A DNA stretch of 63,353 nt from Acidimicrobiaceae bacterium. GTDB taxonomy: Bacteria; Actinomycetota; Acidimicrobiia; Acidimicrobiales; RAAP-2. The position numbers were made by a program, and so were the translations under genes. Within the stretch, counting starts at the first letter, position 1, and every line of letters begins with the position of its first letter. Below are positions 1 to 8,468 of the stretch, one piece after another. The stretch spans positions 109,935-173,287 of the forward strand of contig PLWZ01000051.1 of assembly GCA_003151235.1 (NCBI GenBank), written 5' to 3'. Below the pieces are notes generated by a model that worked only from the letters and a program-made list of their open reading frames with translations, did no database searches and was not told the origin of the DNA.

Positions 1-1
1 T

Positions 2-334
2 CCTCCGCCCCCGCCCGGCTTCGGTGCCGACGCCATGGGCGGACCACCCCCACCTCCCCCACCTGGGTTCGGACCACCATCGGACCACGGCGCCCCGCCT
101 GCGCCGCCCGGATACGGCAACCCGACGCTCGTGACGAGCTCGGCGGAGACGTTCAACGATGTCCAGGACGTGAACTCGCTCGGCATGCCACAGGCGTATG
201 AGGCCCCGCCCGAACCGCTCGAGGACGAGCGGTTCCTGGCCGGGACGGGGACCGATCGCACCAGCTACGCGTCGGTGCCCCCGATCACCCCGGACTTCTT
301 CGCTCGTTCGGCTTCGCGGGGCAGCCGGCGCTAG
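2..334 (+). CDS. C-terminal part of a proline-rich protein (cut by window edge)
   Basis: The frame is open from the first bases of the window to a TAG stop, so this is the 3' end of a longer gene and the ATG at 35 is probably internal. The visible 110 residues start with two runs of proline followed by GFG, then a glycine/proline stretch, then a less biased acidic tail ending in SRGSRR. Such proline-rich tails are common in actinobacterial membrane-associated or cell-wall proteins, but no domain can be recognised in this fragment. The function is unknown; the N-terminal part outside the window would decide it. Confidence 0.55.
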   Translation, partial: PPPPPGFGADAMGGPPPPPPPGFGPPSDHGAPPAPPGYGNPTLVTSSAETFNDVQDVNSLGMPQAYEAPPEPLEDERFLAGTGTDRTSYASVPPITPDFFARSASRGSRR

Positions 335-358
335 GTCGGCCCGGATTGCCGGCTCGGC

Positions 359-856
359 TCAGTCAGTGAGCTCGGCCGGCTGGGCCCGTTGCCAGTGGCC
401 CGACCGACCACCGGACTTCTCCCACAGGGCCACGGCGTCCACCGTCATGGTGCGGTCGGCCGACTTGCACATGTCATAGACGGTGAGTGCAGCAACGGCG
501 CACGCCGTCATCGCCTCCATCTCGACCCCGGTCCGGTCGACGGTTTCGACGCTGGTCTCAATCTCGACGTAGTCGTCCCCGATCGAGAAGTTGATCGCCA
601 CCGAACCCACCAACACCGGGTGGCACATCGGGATGAGTTCGGCGGTCCGCTTGGCCGCCTGGATCCCGGCGATGCGGGCCGCCGCCAGCACGTCTCCCTT
701 GGTGATGGCGTTGTTGGCCACCTTGGCGGTGGTCTCGGGCATCATGCAGACCCGGCATCGGGCCAACGCACGCCGATGCGTGGGCTCCCTCGGGCTGACG
801 TCGACCATCCGTGCGCCGCCGAGAGGGTCGAGGTTGATCAGGCTCCGGTCGGCCAC
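359..856 (-). CDS. moaC: Cyclic pyranopterin monophosphate synthase MoaC
   Basis: MoaC converts the cyclic triphosphate intermediate made by MoaA into cyclic pyranopterin monophosphate, the first stable intermediate of molybdenum cofactor synthesis in the cytoplasm. The 165-residue product has the family's usual length and its hallmark segments: KGDVLAAARIAG near residue 53, LIPMCHP (H79), VDRTGVEMEAMTA near 107 and YDMCK (D128, K131), which include the known active-site residues. The start is GTG. It runs convergently to the fragment at the left edge and stands alone: no other moa gene is adjacent, although a MoeB/ThiF-type protein lies at about 38 kb. The assignment is secure. Confidence 0.95.
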   Translation of the reverse strand: MADRSLINLDPLGGARMVDVSPREPTHRRALARCRVCMMPETTAKVANNAITKGDVLAAARIAGIQAAKRTAELIPMCHPVLVGSVAINFSIGDDYVEIETSVETVDRTGVEMEAMTACAVAALTVYDMCKSADRTMTVDAVALWEKSGGRSGHWQRAQPAELTD

Positions 857-948
857 GCCGAGATTCTACGACGTGCCGGAGCAGGCTCTTTCGAAGGAGG
901 CCATTACAGTACGATTGGCAGTCACCTTCTTTGAGTGCCAACCGGGTG

Positions 949-954
949 GAGGGC
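949..954 (+). promoter_or_regulatory. Ribosome binding site of the FmdB gene
   Basis: GGAGGG lies five bases before the ATG at 960 and fixes that start, in preference to upstream in-frame codons in other frames. Confidence 0.7.
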
Positions 955-959
955 CCTAA

Positions 960-1361
960 ATGCCGACCTACGAGTACGCCTGCACATCGTGCGGTCACCG
1001 CATGGAAGCGGTGCAGTCGTTCTCCGACCATGCCCTCACCACCTGCCCGGTGTGCCACGGCGCGTTGCGGAAGGTCTTCGGCAACGTCGGCATCGTGCTC
1101 AAGGGAAGCGGCTTCTACAAGAACGACAGCCGGAGCTCCGGTCGATCGAACGGCTCCGCCCCCAAAGAGGCTTCCAAGGAGACGGAGTCCAGCTCGTCCA
1201 GCGATTCCGCCTCGAAGGACTCCAGCTCCAGCGATTCCGCCTCGAAGGACTCCAGCTCCAGCGATTCCGCCTCGAAGGACTCCAGCTCCAGCAAGGAAGC
1301 CTCGAAGCCAAGCTCGTCGTCGTCTGACAGTTCGTCCAAGACCGCCGCGCCGTCCAAGTAG
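960..1361 (+). CDS. FmdB-family zinc-ribbon protein with serine-rich repeat tail
   Basis: The first 55 residues are a typical FmdB/CxxC_CxxC zinc ribbon (start MPTYEYACTSCG; cysteines 8, 11, 29 and 32), a family first linked to formamidase regulation and otherwise poorly understood. The remaining 75 residues are a low-complexity tail of Ser, Asp, Lys and Ala, partly made of exact copies of SDSASKDSSS. FmdB proteins are usually 70-120 residues, so the tail is long. A good Shine-Dalgarno sequence (GGAGGG at 949-954) precedes the ATG by five bases. The gene diverges from moaC. A regulatory or metal-binding role is plausible but not shown. Confidence 0.85.
   Translation: MPTYEYACTSCGHRMEAVQSFSDHALTTCPVCHGALRKVFGNVGIVLKGSGFYKNDSRSSGRSNGSAPKEASKETESSSSSDSASKDSSSSDSASKDSSSSDSASKDSSSSKEASKPSSSSSDSSSKTAAPSK
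1201..1290 (+). repeat. Three perfect tandem copies of a 30-bp unit inside the FmdB gene
   Basis: Units at 1201-1230, 1231-1260 and 1261-1290 are identical at every base. Each starts GCGATTCCGCCTCGAAGGAC and encodes ten residues (SDSASKDSSS in register). Degenerate partial copies flank them on both sides. Since 30 is a multiple of three, copy-number change would keep the frame. Identity at synonymous positions points to recent duplication. Confidence 0.95.
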
Positions 1362-1419
1362 CCCATGCTCTCTGTATCTATAGGCCGGGCGCGGAGCTCG
1401 CCGACCGGTTCTCGGCGGA

Positions 1420-2778
1420 TCAGCTGCCGCTGAGCTGCATGTCCCCGATCGCCAGAGTCTGGCCGGCCGCGATCCCCGGAAGCCACTCGATGTCCACGCC
1501 GACATGGAGCACCGACTGGAGCATCCGCTGCAGGCTCGAGGCGACCGTGACCTCCCGGACGGGCTCGGCAAGCCCGCCGTCCCGCACCATCAGGCCCTCG
1601 ACCCCGACCGAGAAGTCGCCGCTCACCGGGTTGACCCCAGAGTGCACCCCCGTGACGGACTGGACGTAGAGGCCCTCCCCGACGACGGCCAGGATGGCCT
1701 GCTGGTCGTGGCGGCCGGGTTGGAGCACCAGTGCGCGGCAGCCCGCCCCGGGCGTCCCCGAGTAGCCGCCCCGAACCGCCGAACCGGTGGATGACGTCCC
1801 GGCACGCCTGGCCGAGACGGTGTCGTAGAAGAAACCGGCCAGGGTTCCCGAGTCGATCAGCACCGTCCGCCGGCAGGCCAGGCCCTCGGCGTCATGGGCC
1901 GCCGCCGCGAAGGCACGAGGATCGGTCGGGTCATCGACCAACGTGAACGAGCCGGTGGCCACCTTCTCACCCATGCGCCCGGCGAAGAACGACCGGCCCT
2001 TGACCACGGCCTCGCCGGAGAGGGCCGAAGAGATGATCGACAGAAGCGTCGAGACGACACGGCGATCGAACACGACGGTCAGCCGATCCGATGGCACCTT
2101 GGTCGCGCCGAGCATCCGGGTCGACCGCTCGACCGCGTCGACGCCGGCCCGGTCCAGATCGAGACCCGCGAAGCCCCTGGCCACGCTGAACCCGGTCCCG
2201 GTGTGGCTGTCGGACCCCTCGCCCGCAATAGCGGACACCGACAAGAAGGCGGCGGTCCGCTGGGTGAACGACCGGATCCCGGTGGTTGACGCGAGTGCCA
2301 CCTCCACGCGCTCGTCCCCGTAGTCGGCCGAGGACACCTGACGGATACGGGGGTCGGCCGCCCGGACCCGCCGCTCGAGCTCCAACGCGATCGCGACCTT
2401 CTCGTCGGTGGCCGTGTCGGCGACGCTCTGGTCCCAGAGGTCGAGCTCGGTGGCCGGCACACCATCGGGCGTGGCGAAGGCCACGTCGGGGTCGGGCGTG
2501 GCGAATGTCGCGTTGTCCCGGGCTTCGTCGACCGCAGACTCGACGACCTCGTCGTCCAGGGAACCGGCCCATGCGAACCCGAGCCTGGCTCCCTCCGAGC
2601 CGTTCGCCACGAGCACCCGGACGCCGATGCCGCCGGTCGTGGCCGACGACAGCGACTCGACCTCGCCGTCATACGCGCGCACCTCGATGTCGTGTCCTCG
2701 AGCGACGTAGGCCTCGATCTCCTCCCCCGCCTTGGCCTTGGCGACGATTCTCTCGGCCAGCGCGACGAGATCGCTCAC
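1420..2778 (-). CDS. TldE/PmbA-type metalloprotease-like subunit
   Basis: This 452-residue protein matches the PmbA/TldE family: an N-terminal alpha/beta domain, then a beta-rich C-terminal half containing segments such as SALSGEAVVKGRSFFAGRMG and GTLAGFFYDTVSARRAG that are typical of the family. TldE partners with TldD in a heterodimeric protease which, in enterobacteria, trims the microcin B17 leader and degrades CcdA; TldE itself lacks the zinc HExxxH motif, as here. The GTG start at 2778 overlaps the TldD stop by four bases (GTGA), so the two are translationally coupled. The open frame continues upstream but that part is antisense noise over tldD. Confidence 0.9.
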   Translation of the reverse strand: MSDLVALAERIVAKAKAGEEIEAYVARGHDIEVRAYDGEVESLSSATTGGIGVRVLVANGSEGARLGFAWAGSLDDEVVESAVDEARDNATFATPDPDVAFATPDGVPATELDLWDQSVADTATDEKVAIALELERRVRAADPRIRQVSSADYGDERVEVALASTTGIRSFTQRTAAFLSVSAIAGEGSDSHTGTGFSVARGFAGLDLDRAGVDAVERSTRMLGATKVPSDRLTVVFDRRVVSTLLSIISSALSGEAVVKGRSFFAGRMGEKVATGSFTLVDDPTDPRAFAAAAHDAEGLACRRTVLIDSGTLAGFFYDTVSARRAGTSSTGSAVRGGYSGTPGAGCRALVLQPGRHDQQAILAVVGEGLYVQSVTGVHSGVNPVSGDFSVGVEGLMVRDGGLAEPVREVTVASSLQRMLQSVLHVGVDIEWLPGIAAGQTLAIGDMQLSGS

Positions 2779-4184
2779 GCGGCCGTCCCACCGATGGTGA
2801 TCCCGCCGATGCGCAGGGTTGCCTGACCACAGCCGACCGGGACGCTCTGACCGTCCTTGCCACAGGTCCCGGGCATCATGGCGAAGTCGTCGGCCACCGC
2901 GTCGATCCTGCGCAACACCTCGGGGCCGTTGCCGATGAGGTTGGCGTCCCGGAGCGGGGACGTGATCTTGCCGTCCTCGATCAGATAGGCCTCGGACGTG
3001 CCGAACACGAAGTCGCCGGTGGCCGTGTTGACCTGACCACCCCCCAGCTTGGCCACGTAGACACCCTTGGGTGTCTGCGCCACCAGCTCGTCGGGGTTCT
3101 CCTTCCCGGCCAACAGGAAGGTGTTGGTCATGCGGACCATCGGAAGGTGCTGGTAGCTCTGCCGGCGCCCGTTGCCGGAGGACGGCCGGCCCTCTTTGCG
3201 GGCCCGGAGCCAGTCCCAGAGGTAGTCGGTGAGCACACCGTTCTCGATCAGCACGTTGCGAGCGGCCGCCTTGCCCTCGTCGTCGACGGCATAGTTGCCC
3301 CACTCGCCACCGACGGTCCCGTCGTCGACGAGGGTCACGAGGGCGCTCGCCACCTGCTCGCCGACCTGGCCGACGTAGACCGAGGCGTCCTTCACGATGT
3401 GGTCGGCCTCCAGGCCGTGGCCGCAGGCCTCGTGGAAGAGGATCCCGCCGCTACCGCCGGCGAGGACCACCGGCAGCTCGCCCGACGGGGCCGGGCGGGC
3501 GTCGAGCTTCCCGAGCGCGCGTGTGGCGGCGATCCGTGCGATCTCCTCGACGGCGAAGCGACCGAACACCTCGAACCCCTCGGTCCGCGCGATGCTCTCG
3601 AACCCCGTCTGCATCCCGGTGTCGCCCGTTGCGACGCATGACACGTTGAAGCGGGTCCGGATCTGGTCGTCCTCCGAGTGCATCCCCTCGGAGCTCGCGA
3701 TCAAGACCCGCCGGCGGCTGTCGCCATAGCCAACCTGGACCTGGGTGATCGCCGCGCCCGCCGAGCGGGCGGCATCGTCTGCCCGCGAGAGAAGCTCGAG
3801 CTTGGCCGACTTCTCCACCTCGGACGGAAGCACGAAGTCATGCTCTGGGGCCGATTGGCGCGCCGGGAGGCCAACCGTCTCGGTCCGACCTCCGCCACGC
3901 CGGGCCACCGCGGCCGCCGCCTCGGCCGCCGCCAGGAGGCCGGACTCGGTGAGGTCGGCGGTGTGGGCGAATCCGGTCGTCTCGCCGATCACGACCCGGA
4001 TGCCGGCGCCCCGCTCACGACCCGACGACAGCTCTTCGATTCGCCGGTCGTCGAGGATGGCCGAGCTGATCTGGCGGTCCTCGGCGAACACCTCGGCCAT
4101 CTCACCCCCCTTGGCCAGGGAGGCGGTGAGAACCCGCTCGAGGACGTCCGAATCGATCAGGGGAGGAGCGGTCACGGGCGTCAT
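2775..4184 (-). CDS. tldD: TldD-type zinc metalloprotease
   Basis: TldD is the catalytic subunit of the TldD/TldE protease. The zinc motif HEACGH appears at about residue 251, in the context FHEACGHGLEADH, and the downstream GGEWGNYAVDDEG region and C-terminal GGITIGGTA are typical. The ATG at 4184 gives 469 residues, close to the usual length; an upstream start at 4256 would add 24 residues without family resemblance. The gene is the first of a two-gene operon with the TldE-type gene. No peptide-precursor gene was seen nearby, so the substrate is unknown. Identity is well supported; the biological role in this organism is not. Confidence 0.93.
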   Translation of the reverse strand: MTPVTAPPLIDSDVLERVLTASLAKGGEMAEVFAEDRQISSAILDDRRIEELSSGRERGAGIRVVIGETTGFAHTADLTESGLLAAAEAAAAVARRGGGRTETVGLPARQSAPEHDFVLPSEVEKSAKLELLSRADDAARSAGAAITQVQVGYGDSRRRVLIASSEGMHSEDDQIRTRFNVSCVATGDTGMQTGFESIARTEGFEVFGRFAVEEIARIAATRALGKLDARPAPSGELPVVLAGGSGGILFHEACGHGLEADHIVKDASVYVGQVGEQVASALVTLVDDGTVGGEWGNYAVDDEGKAAARNVLIENGVLTDYLWDWLRARKEGRPSSGNGRRQSYQHLPMVRMTNTFLLAGKENPDELVAQTPKGVYVAKLGGGQVNTATGDFVFGTSEAYLIEDGKITSPLRDANLIGNGPEVLRRIDAVADDFAMMPGTCGKDGQSVPVGCGQATLRIGGITIGGTAA

Positions 4185-4340
4185 CGTATCGACCGCATCG
4201 CTGCAGCCCGGTCGGCCCAGGTGGCGCAGGGTGACCTTGAGCGACCACTCCCGCAATCGGTCCGGCCCTCGTCGCGATTCTCAGCCGGTCCCCAGCCGGG
4301 CCCAATCGGGCTGGGAGACGGGACTTACAAGCTGGTGTCA

Positions 4341-4679
4341 ATGCCAAACGACCCAGCACCTCAGCTATCCCCCGCGGCGGCTGCGTCGGTCGCCCGCCGG
4401 GATCGGGCACGACGCCGCGTCCGCAGGCTCACTGCGACGATCGGAGCGTCCAGCGTGGCCGCGACCGCCGCCCTGGCAATGCTGAGCGCGGCCGATTCCG
4501 GTATTGCCTCGGCGGCCAAAGCCACCACCGCGGACGTCGGCTCGTCTTCGACGCCCTCCACGGGTTCTTCGACGGCATCGGGCACGGGATCCGATGCCAC
4601 GTCCTCGACCTCCGGATCGTCCGACGGCGCGCCAACCGCATCCACCGGCACTCCCGTTGCGACGTCGGGCGCGACATGA
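4341..4679 (+). CDS. Small membrane-anchored Ser/Thr-rich protein upstream of apbE
   Basis: This 112-residue protein has a basic N-terminus (RRDRARRRVRRL), one hydrophobic segment at about residues 33-52, and then a low-complexity Ser/Thr/Gly tail that ends exactly in SGAT. Its stop overlaps the apbE start (ATGA at 4676-4679), which indicates co-translation with the flavin transferase. SGAT resembles the core of the ApbE acceptor motif (as in DGxSGAT of NqrC/RnfG), but the upstream Asp and the FMN-binding domain are missing. It could be a stripped-down flavin carrier, a truncated relic of an FMN-binding protein, or an unrelated anchored protein. A 7-bp hairpin lies upstream at 4291-4315. Confidence 0.65.
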   Translation: MPNDPAPQLSPAAAASVARRDRARRRVRRLTATIGASSVAATAALAMLSAADSGIASAAKATTADVGSSSTPSTGSSTASGTGSDATSSTSGSSDGAPTASTGTPVATSGAT

Positions 4680-5647
4680 GTGTCGGTCCGGCCACCGGCG
4701 GATTCGCTGCCCTGGGCACCACCATCACGGTGGCCGTCGCCGATCCGGGGTCGCTCAGCACCGCAATGGCCCTCGTGCGCGACGACGTCGAGAGACTCGA
4801 CCGTGCAGCGAGTCGATTCCGCGACGACAGCGAACTCGCCGCTCTCAACCGCTCGGATGGCCTGCCCGTCGAGATCTCGGACACGTTGTTCGTCGCGTTG
4901 AGCGAAGCCGTCGCAGTGGCGGAGCAGACCTCCGGCTTGATCGATCCGACCGTGGGTGAGGCGCTGGAACGCTGCGGTTACGACCGCGACTTTGCATCGA
5001 TCCCCCCGAGCGGTCCCCCGGTGCTCCACTTCCAGCGCGTGCCCGGCTGGAAGGGCATCCACCTCGACCGGTTTCGCCGGACAGCGAGCGTTCCGGCAGG
5101 CGTCCGCATCGACCTCGGTGCGACGTCAAAGGCCGGGTGCGCCGACCGATCGGCGCGGGCCGTGGCCCTGGCGGCCCGATGTGGTGTGCTCGTCAACCTG
5201 GGCGGCGACATCGCCGTCGCCGGCCCACCTCCCTCGGGCGGCTGGGTGGTCCGGGTGGCCGATCGCCACGATGCCGCGCCGGGTGACCCCGGCGTGACCG
5301 TCGCGATCCGCTCCGGCGGCATGGCCACCTCGGGCACCGCCCAACGGCGGTGGCGGCGAGGGGGCCTCGTCCTCCACCACCTCATCGACCCGTCGACCGG
5401 TGCCCCCGCTCGGCCGTGCTGGCGGACCGTGACCGTCACCGCCGAGAGTTGCCTCGCTGCCAACGTGGCTTCAACGGCCGCCGTGATCCTCGGACCGGCC
5501 GCTCCCGGTTGGCTGGCCCGTCGCCGATGCCATGCACGCCTGGTCGGCGAGGACGGGAGCGTCGTCGGGGTGGGGTCGTGGCCGACCGAGGCGCTCGAGC
5601 CCGATGGGGGCGGGACGCCGGTGCTCGCCCGAGCAGCGCCGTGCTGA
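4676..5647 (+). CDS. apbE: FAD:protein FMN transferase (ApbE)
   Basis: ApbE covalently attaches FMN from FAD to a Thr or Ser of extracytoplasmic redox proteins. The 323-residue product carries the family's conserved blocks: AALGTTITVAV at the N-terminus, RFRDDSELAALN near residue 47, IDLGATSKAGCAD, VLVNLGGDIAVAG, and MATSGTAQRRW followed by HHLIDPSTGAPA, as in the actinobacterial branch of the family. No clear signal peptide is visible. It overlaps the small anchored protein before it and the ferric-reductase-like gene after it, forming a three-gene operon. No canonical FMN-bind domain protein is encoded in the window, so its acceptor is uncertain. Confidence 0.92.
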   Translation: MSVGPATGGFAALGTTITVAVADPGSLSTAMALVRDDVERLDRAASRFRDDSELAALNRSDGLPVEISDTLFVALSEAVAVAEQTSGLIDPTVGEALERCGYDRDFASIPPSGPPVLHFQRVPGWKGIHLDRFRRTASVPAGVRIDLGATSKAGCADRSARAVALAARCGVLVNLGGDIAVAGPPPSGGWVVRVADRHDAAPGDPGVTVAIRSGGMATSGTAQRRWRRGGLVLHHLIDPSTGAPARPCWRTVTVTAESCLAANVASTAAVILGPAAPGWLARRRCHARLVGEDGSVVGVGSWPTEALEPDGGGTPVLARAAPC

Positions 5648-6279
5648 TCGCCGTCGAGACCCCGAGGTTCGTCTGGTACCTGATGCGCGGCAGCGGATTC
5701 GTCGCGCTCGCGCTCTTCACACTCACCGTCGCCCTGGGCGTAGTGGGGGTCACCCGGCTGCAGTCGCCACGTTGGTCGAGGCTCGTGACCGGGGAGCTGC
5801 ACCGAAACCTGGCGCTCCTCGCGACCTGCTTCCTCTCCATCCACGTCGCCACCGCGTTGTTGGACAGCTGGGTCGGGCTCGGGTGGATCGGCGCCGTGGT
5901 CCCGTTCCACGCCATGTACCGACCGCTCTGGTTGGGGTTCGGGGTGATGGCGTTCGACCTGTTCCTCGCCATCTTGATCAGCAGCCTGCTCCGTCGCCGG
6001 ATCGGCCCTCGGATCTGGCGTCTCATCCACTGGGGGACCTGGGCCATGTGGCCACTGGCGCTGTCCCACGCCCTTGGCTCGGGCACCGATACGACCAAGG
6101 GGTGGGGCCTCGCCATCTGCGTCGGCTGCATCGCCACCGTGGCCACGGCCCTCGGGTGGCGGATCCGTTGGGCGCTGAAGCCCAAGCCGAGCCGCCAACC
6201 GAGCCCGACACCGGCGACGGCCGCCGGCGTCCCTGGCGCCATTGCGCGTGCCGAGACGAAGGTCCCCGCCAATGCCTAG
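5641..6279 (+). CDS. Ferric-reductase-like transmembrane haem protein
   Basis: This 212-residue polytopic membrane protein has about five to six hydrophobic helices, matching the ferric reductase-like transmembrane domain family. Four histidines sit in pairs on two helices (H54 and H68; H130 and H143), the arrangement expected for two b-type haems. It lacks the FAD/NAD-binding domains of full reductases, so it probably passes electrons across the membrane to or from a partner. The GTG at 5641 overlaps the end of apbE by seven bases; M15 is an alternative start. The C-terminal 35 residues are polar and rich in Pro/Ala. Its location beside apbE suggests a flavin-linked trans-membrane electron path. 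Confidence 0.82.
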   Translation: MLIAVETPRFVWYLMRGSGFVALALFTLTVALGVVGVTRLQSPRWSRLVTGELHRNLALLATCFLSIHVATALLDSWVGLGWIGAVVPFHAMYRPLWLGFGVMAFDLFLAILISSLLRRRIGPRIWRLIHWGTWAMWPLALSHALGSGTDTTKGWGLAICVGCIATVATALGWRIRWALKPKPSRQPSPTPATAAGVPGAIARAETKVPANA

Positions 6280-6436
6280 CTGAGGGCCGCGAAGACGGCG
6301 CACCCGCTGGATCGGGGTCGGCAACGGGTCCTCAGGACTCGTCGAGGCCCAGTCGCACGGCCCGAGGGGCCCAGCGACGGCAGGTAGCCTGGCCACCGGC
6401 CCCCCGGCCATCCACCACGGAGATAGCCCCGACCGG

Positions 6437-8440
6437 ATGATCCTTCCCACCATCGAGACCCCTGCCGATCTTCGGCCCCTCGACTACCAGCAGCTCTCCG
6501 AGCTGGCCACCGAGATCCGGGCGTTCATCGTCGAGAGCGTGACCACGACGGGTGGGCACCTGGGCTCGAACCTGGGTGCCGTCGAGTTGACCCTGGCGCT
6601 CCACCGGGTGTTCGACTCGCCGCGCGACGCCATCTTGTGGGACACCGGGCACCAGGCCTACATCCACAAGCTCATCACCGGCCGGCGCCGCCGCTTCGCC
6701 GACCTCAAGAAGGAGGGTGGGCTGTCCGGCTATCCGAACCGGGCCGAGTCCGACCACGACTGGATCGAGAACAGCCACGCGTCGACGGCCCTGTCCTATG
6801 CCCACGGGATCGCGTCGGCGTTCGAGCTCGGCGGCGAGCTGGTCGGGTCGGGCGGCAACCGCCGGGTGATCGCGGTCGTCGGCGACGGCGCGCTGACCGG
6901 GGGAATGGCGTACGAGGCCCTCAACAACCTCGGGCATTCGGGCCGGCGGGTGGTGATCGTGCTGAACGACAACGGCCGCTCCTACGCGCCCACCATCTCG
7001 CACCTGTCGCAGAGCCTGACCAGCCTCCGGCTGAACCGGACCTACGTCCAGACCCGCCAACGGGTCGGGCGACGCATCCGCAACATCCCGGCCGTCGGGG
7101 AAATGGCGGCGACCGGGGTGCTCGGCCTGACCAGCGCGTTGCGCGAGATCGTGGCCCCGCACGTGTTCTTCGAGGCACTCGGGGTCCGCTACGCCGGCCC
7201 GATCGACGGCCACGACATCCCCCAGATGGAGCAGGCCTTCGCGAACGCCGCCGAGTGGGACGGCCCGATCGTCGTCCACGTCTTGACCCAGAAGGGCCGG
7301 GGGTATGCGCCCGCCGAGGACGACGAGATCCAGCGGCTCCACGACGTGAAGGCCATCCGGGTCCCCTCGCTCGAGGGGGCGACGGAGGGCTCGCCGCCCG
7401 AACCACCGATCGACCGGGCGATCGGGTCCGGCATCCCCGCGGCCAGCTACACCGACGCGTTCACCCACGCCCTGATCGCGGAAGCCGACAAGGACCCCGA
7501 CATCGTCGCCCTGACGGCGGCCATGCCCGGCCCGACCGGTCTCCTGCCGTTCCAGAATCGGTTCCCCGACCGGTTCTTCGACGTCGGCATCGCAGAACAG
7601 CACGAGGTCACCGCGGCGGCCGGACTCGCGATGGGCGGGCGACGCCCCATCGTCGCCGTGTACTCCACCTTCTTCTCGCGCGCCTTCGACCAGGCCAACC
7701 TCGATGTCGGGCTGCATCGACTCCCGGTCGTCTTCGTCCTGGACCGGGCCGGGATCACGGGACCCGACGGGCCGAGCCACCACGGCATCTTGGACATGGC
7801 GCTCGCGCTGTCGGTGCCGAACATGACCGTGTTCGCGCCTTCCTCGGCCGAGGAGGTCGGGGTCATGCTCGCCGAGGCCCTCACGCTCGACGGGCCGTCC
7901 ACGATCAGGTTCGCGAGGACCGCCCCGCGACACGTCGCACCGGACCAGGTCGGGCACGGCCTCAGCGCGCGCCGGGTCCGCGAGGGTGACGGGTCCGTCT
8001 GCATCCTGGGCGTCGGCAAGTTGCTCGAAGCCTGCGAGGCCGCGGCGGCCGAGCTCGCGCTTGAGGGTCTCGCCGCGACGGTCTGGGACCCGCGCGTGGT
8101 CAGCCCGCCGGACCCCGAGATGCTGGCCGACGCGGCCGCCCACCGGTTGGTGGTCACGGCCGAGGACGGCGTCCGCTTCGGCGGGGCCGGTATGTTCCTC
8201 ACCGACGCGCTCTCGTCGTGGGCTCGTGGGGAGGGAACCGAAGCGCCGCCCGTCACCAACCTCGGCGTCCCGCGCACCTATGTGACCCAGGGGAACCCCG
8301 ACGAACTGTTGGCCGAACTGGGCCTCGACGGCCCGGGCATCGCGGCGTCGATCCGCCAATTGGTCGATCGTGATGTGGGTCGTGCCGGCCGGACCGGGAA
8401 GGCGTCGCTCGGGGCCGACGAGGACCGGTCAACGAGCTGA
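6437..8440 (+). CDS. dxs: 1-deoxy-D-xylulose-5-phosphate synthase
   Basis: Dxs condenses pyruvate and glyceraldehyde 3-phosphate to DXP with thiamine diphosphate, the first step of the MEP isoprenoid pathway. The 667-residue protein has the expected three domains: thiamine-binding domain with GHLGSNLGAVELT and GHQAYIHKLITGRR, the GDG-to-N cofactor motif (VVGDGALTGGMAYEALNN near residue 149), the pyrimidine domain with DVGIAEQHEVTAAAGLAMGG and DRAGITGPDGPSHHG, and the C-terminal transketolase domain. The length is slightly above the usual 620-640. The ATG start has no strong ribosome site. It is not in an obvious operon and converges on rmlA. Confidence 0.96.
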   Translation: MILPTIETPADLRPLDYQQLSELATEIRAFIVESVTTTGGHLGSNLGAVELTLALHRVFDSPRDAILWDTGHQAYIHKLITGRRRRFADLKKEGGLSGYPNRAESDHDWIENSHASTALSYAHGIASAFELGGELVGSGGNRRVIAVVGDGALTGGMAYEALNNLGHSGRRVVIVLNDNGRSYAPTISHLSQSLTSLRLNRTYVQTRQRVGRRIRNIPAVGEMAATGVLGLTSALREIVAPHVFFEALGVRYAGPIDGHDIPQMEQAFANAAEWDGPIVVHVLTQKGRGYAPAEDDEIQRLHDVKAIRVPSLEGATEGSPPEPPIDRAIGSGIPAASYTDAFTHALIAEADKDPDIVALTAAMPGPTGLLPFQNRFPDRFFDVGIAEQHEVTAAAGLAMGGRRPIVAVYSTFFSRAFDQANLDVGLHRLPVVFVLDRAGITGPDGPSHHGILDMALALSVPNMTVFAPSSAEEVGVMLAEALTLDGPSTIRFARTAPRHVAPDQVGHGLSARRVREGDGSVCILGVGKLLEACEAAAAELALEGLAATVWDPRVVSPPDPEMLADAAAHRLVVTAEDGVRFGGAGMFLTDALSSWARGEGTEAPPVTNLGVPRTYVTQGNPDELLAELGLDGPGIAASIRQLVDRDVGRAGRTGKASLGADEDRSTS

Positions 8441-8468
8441 CCCACCGCCTTTCCGGCCGCCTAGTGGT

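Noticed and set aside
1201..1290. Possible CRISPR-like array
   Set aside because: The three 30-bp copies are contiguous with no spacers and lie in frame inside a coding region, so this is a coding tandem repeat.
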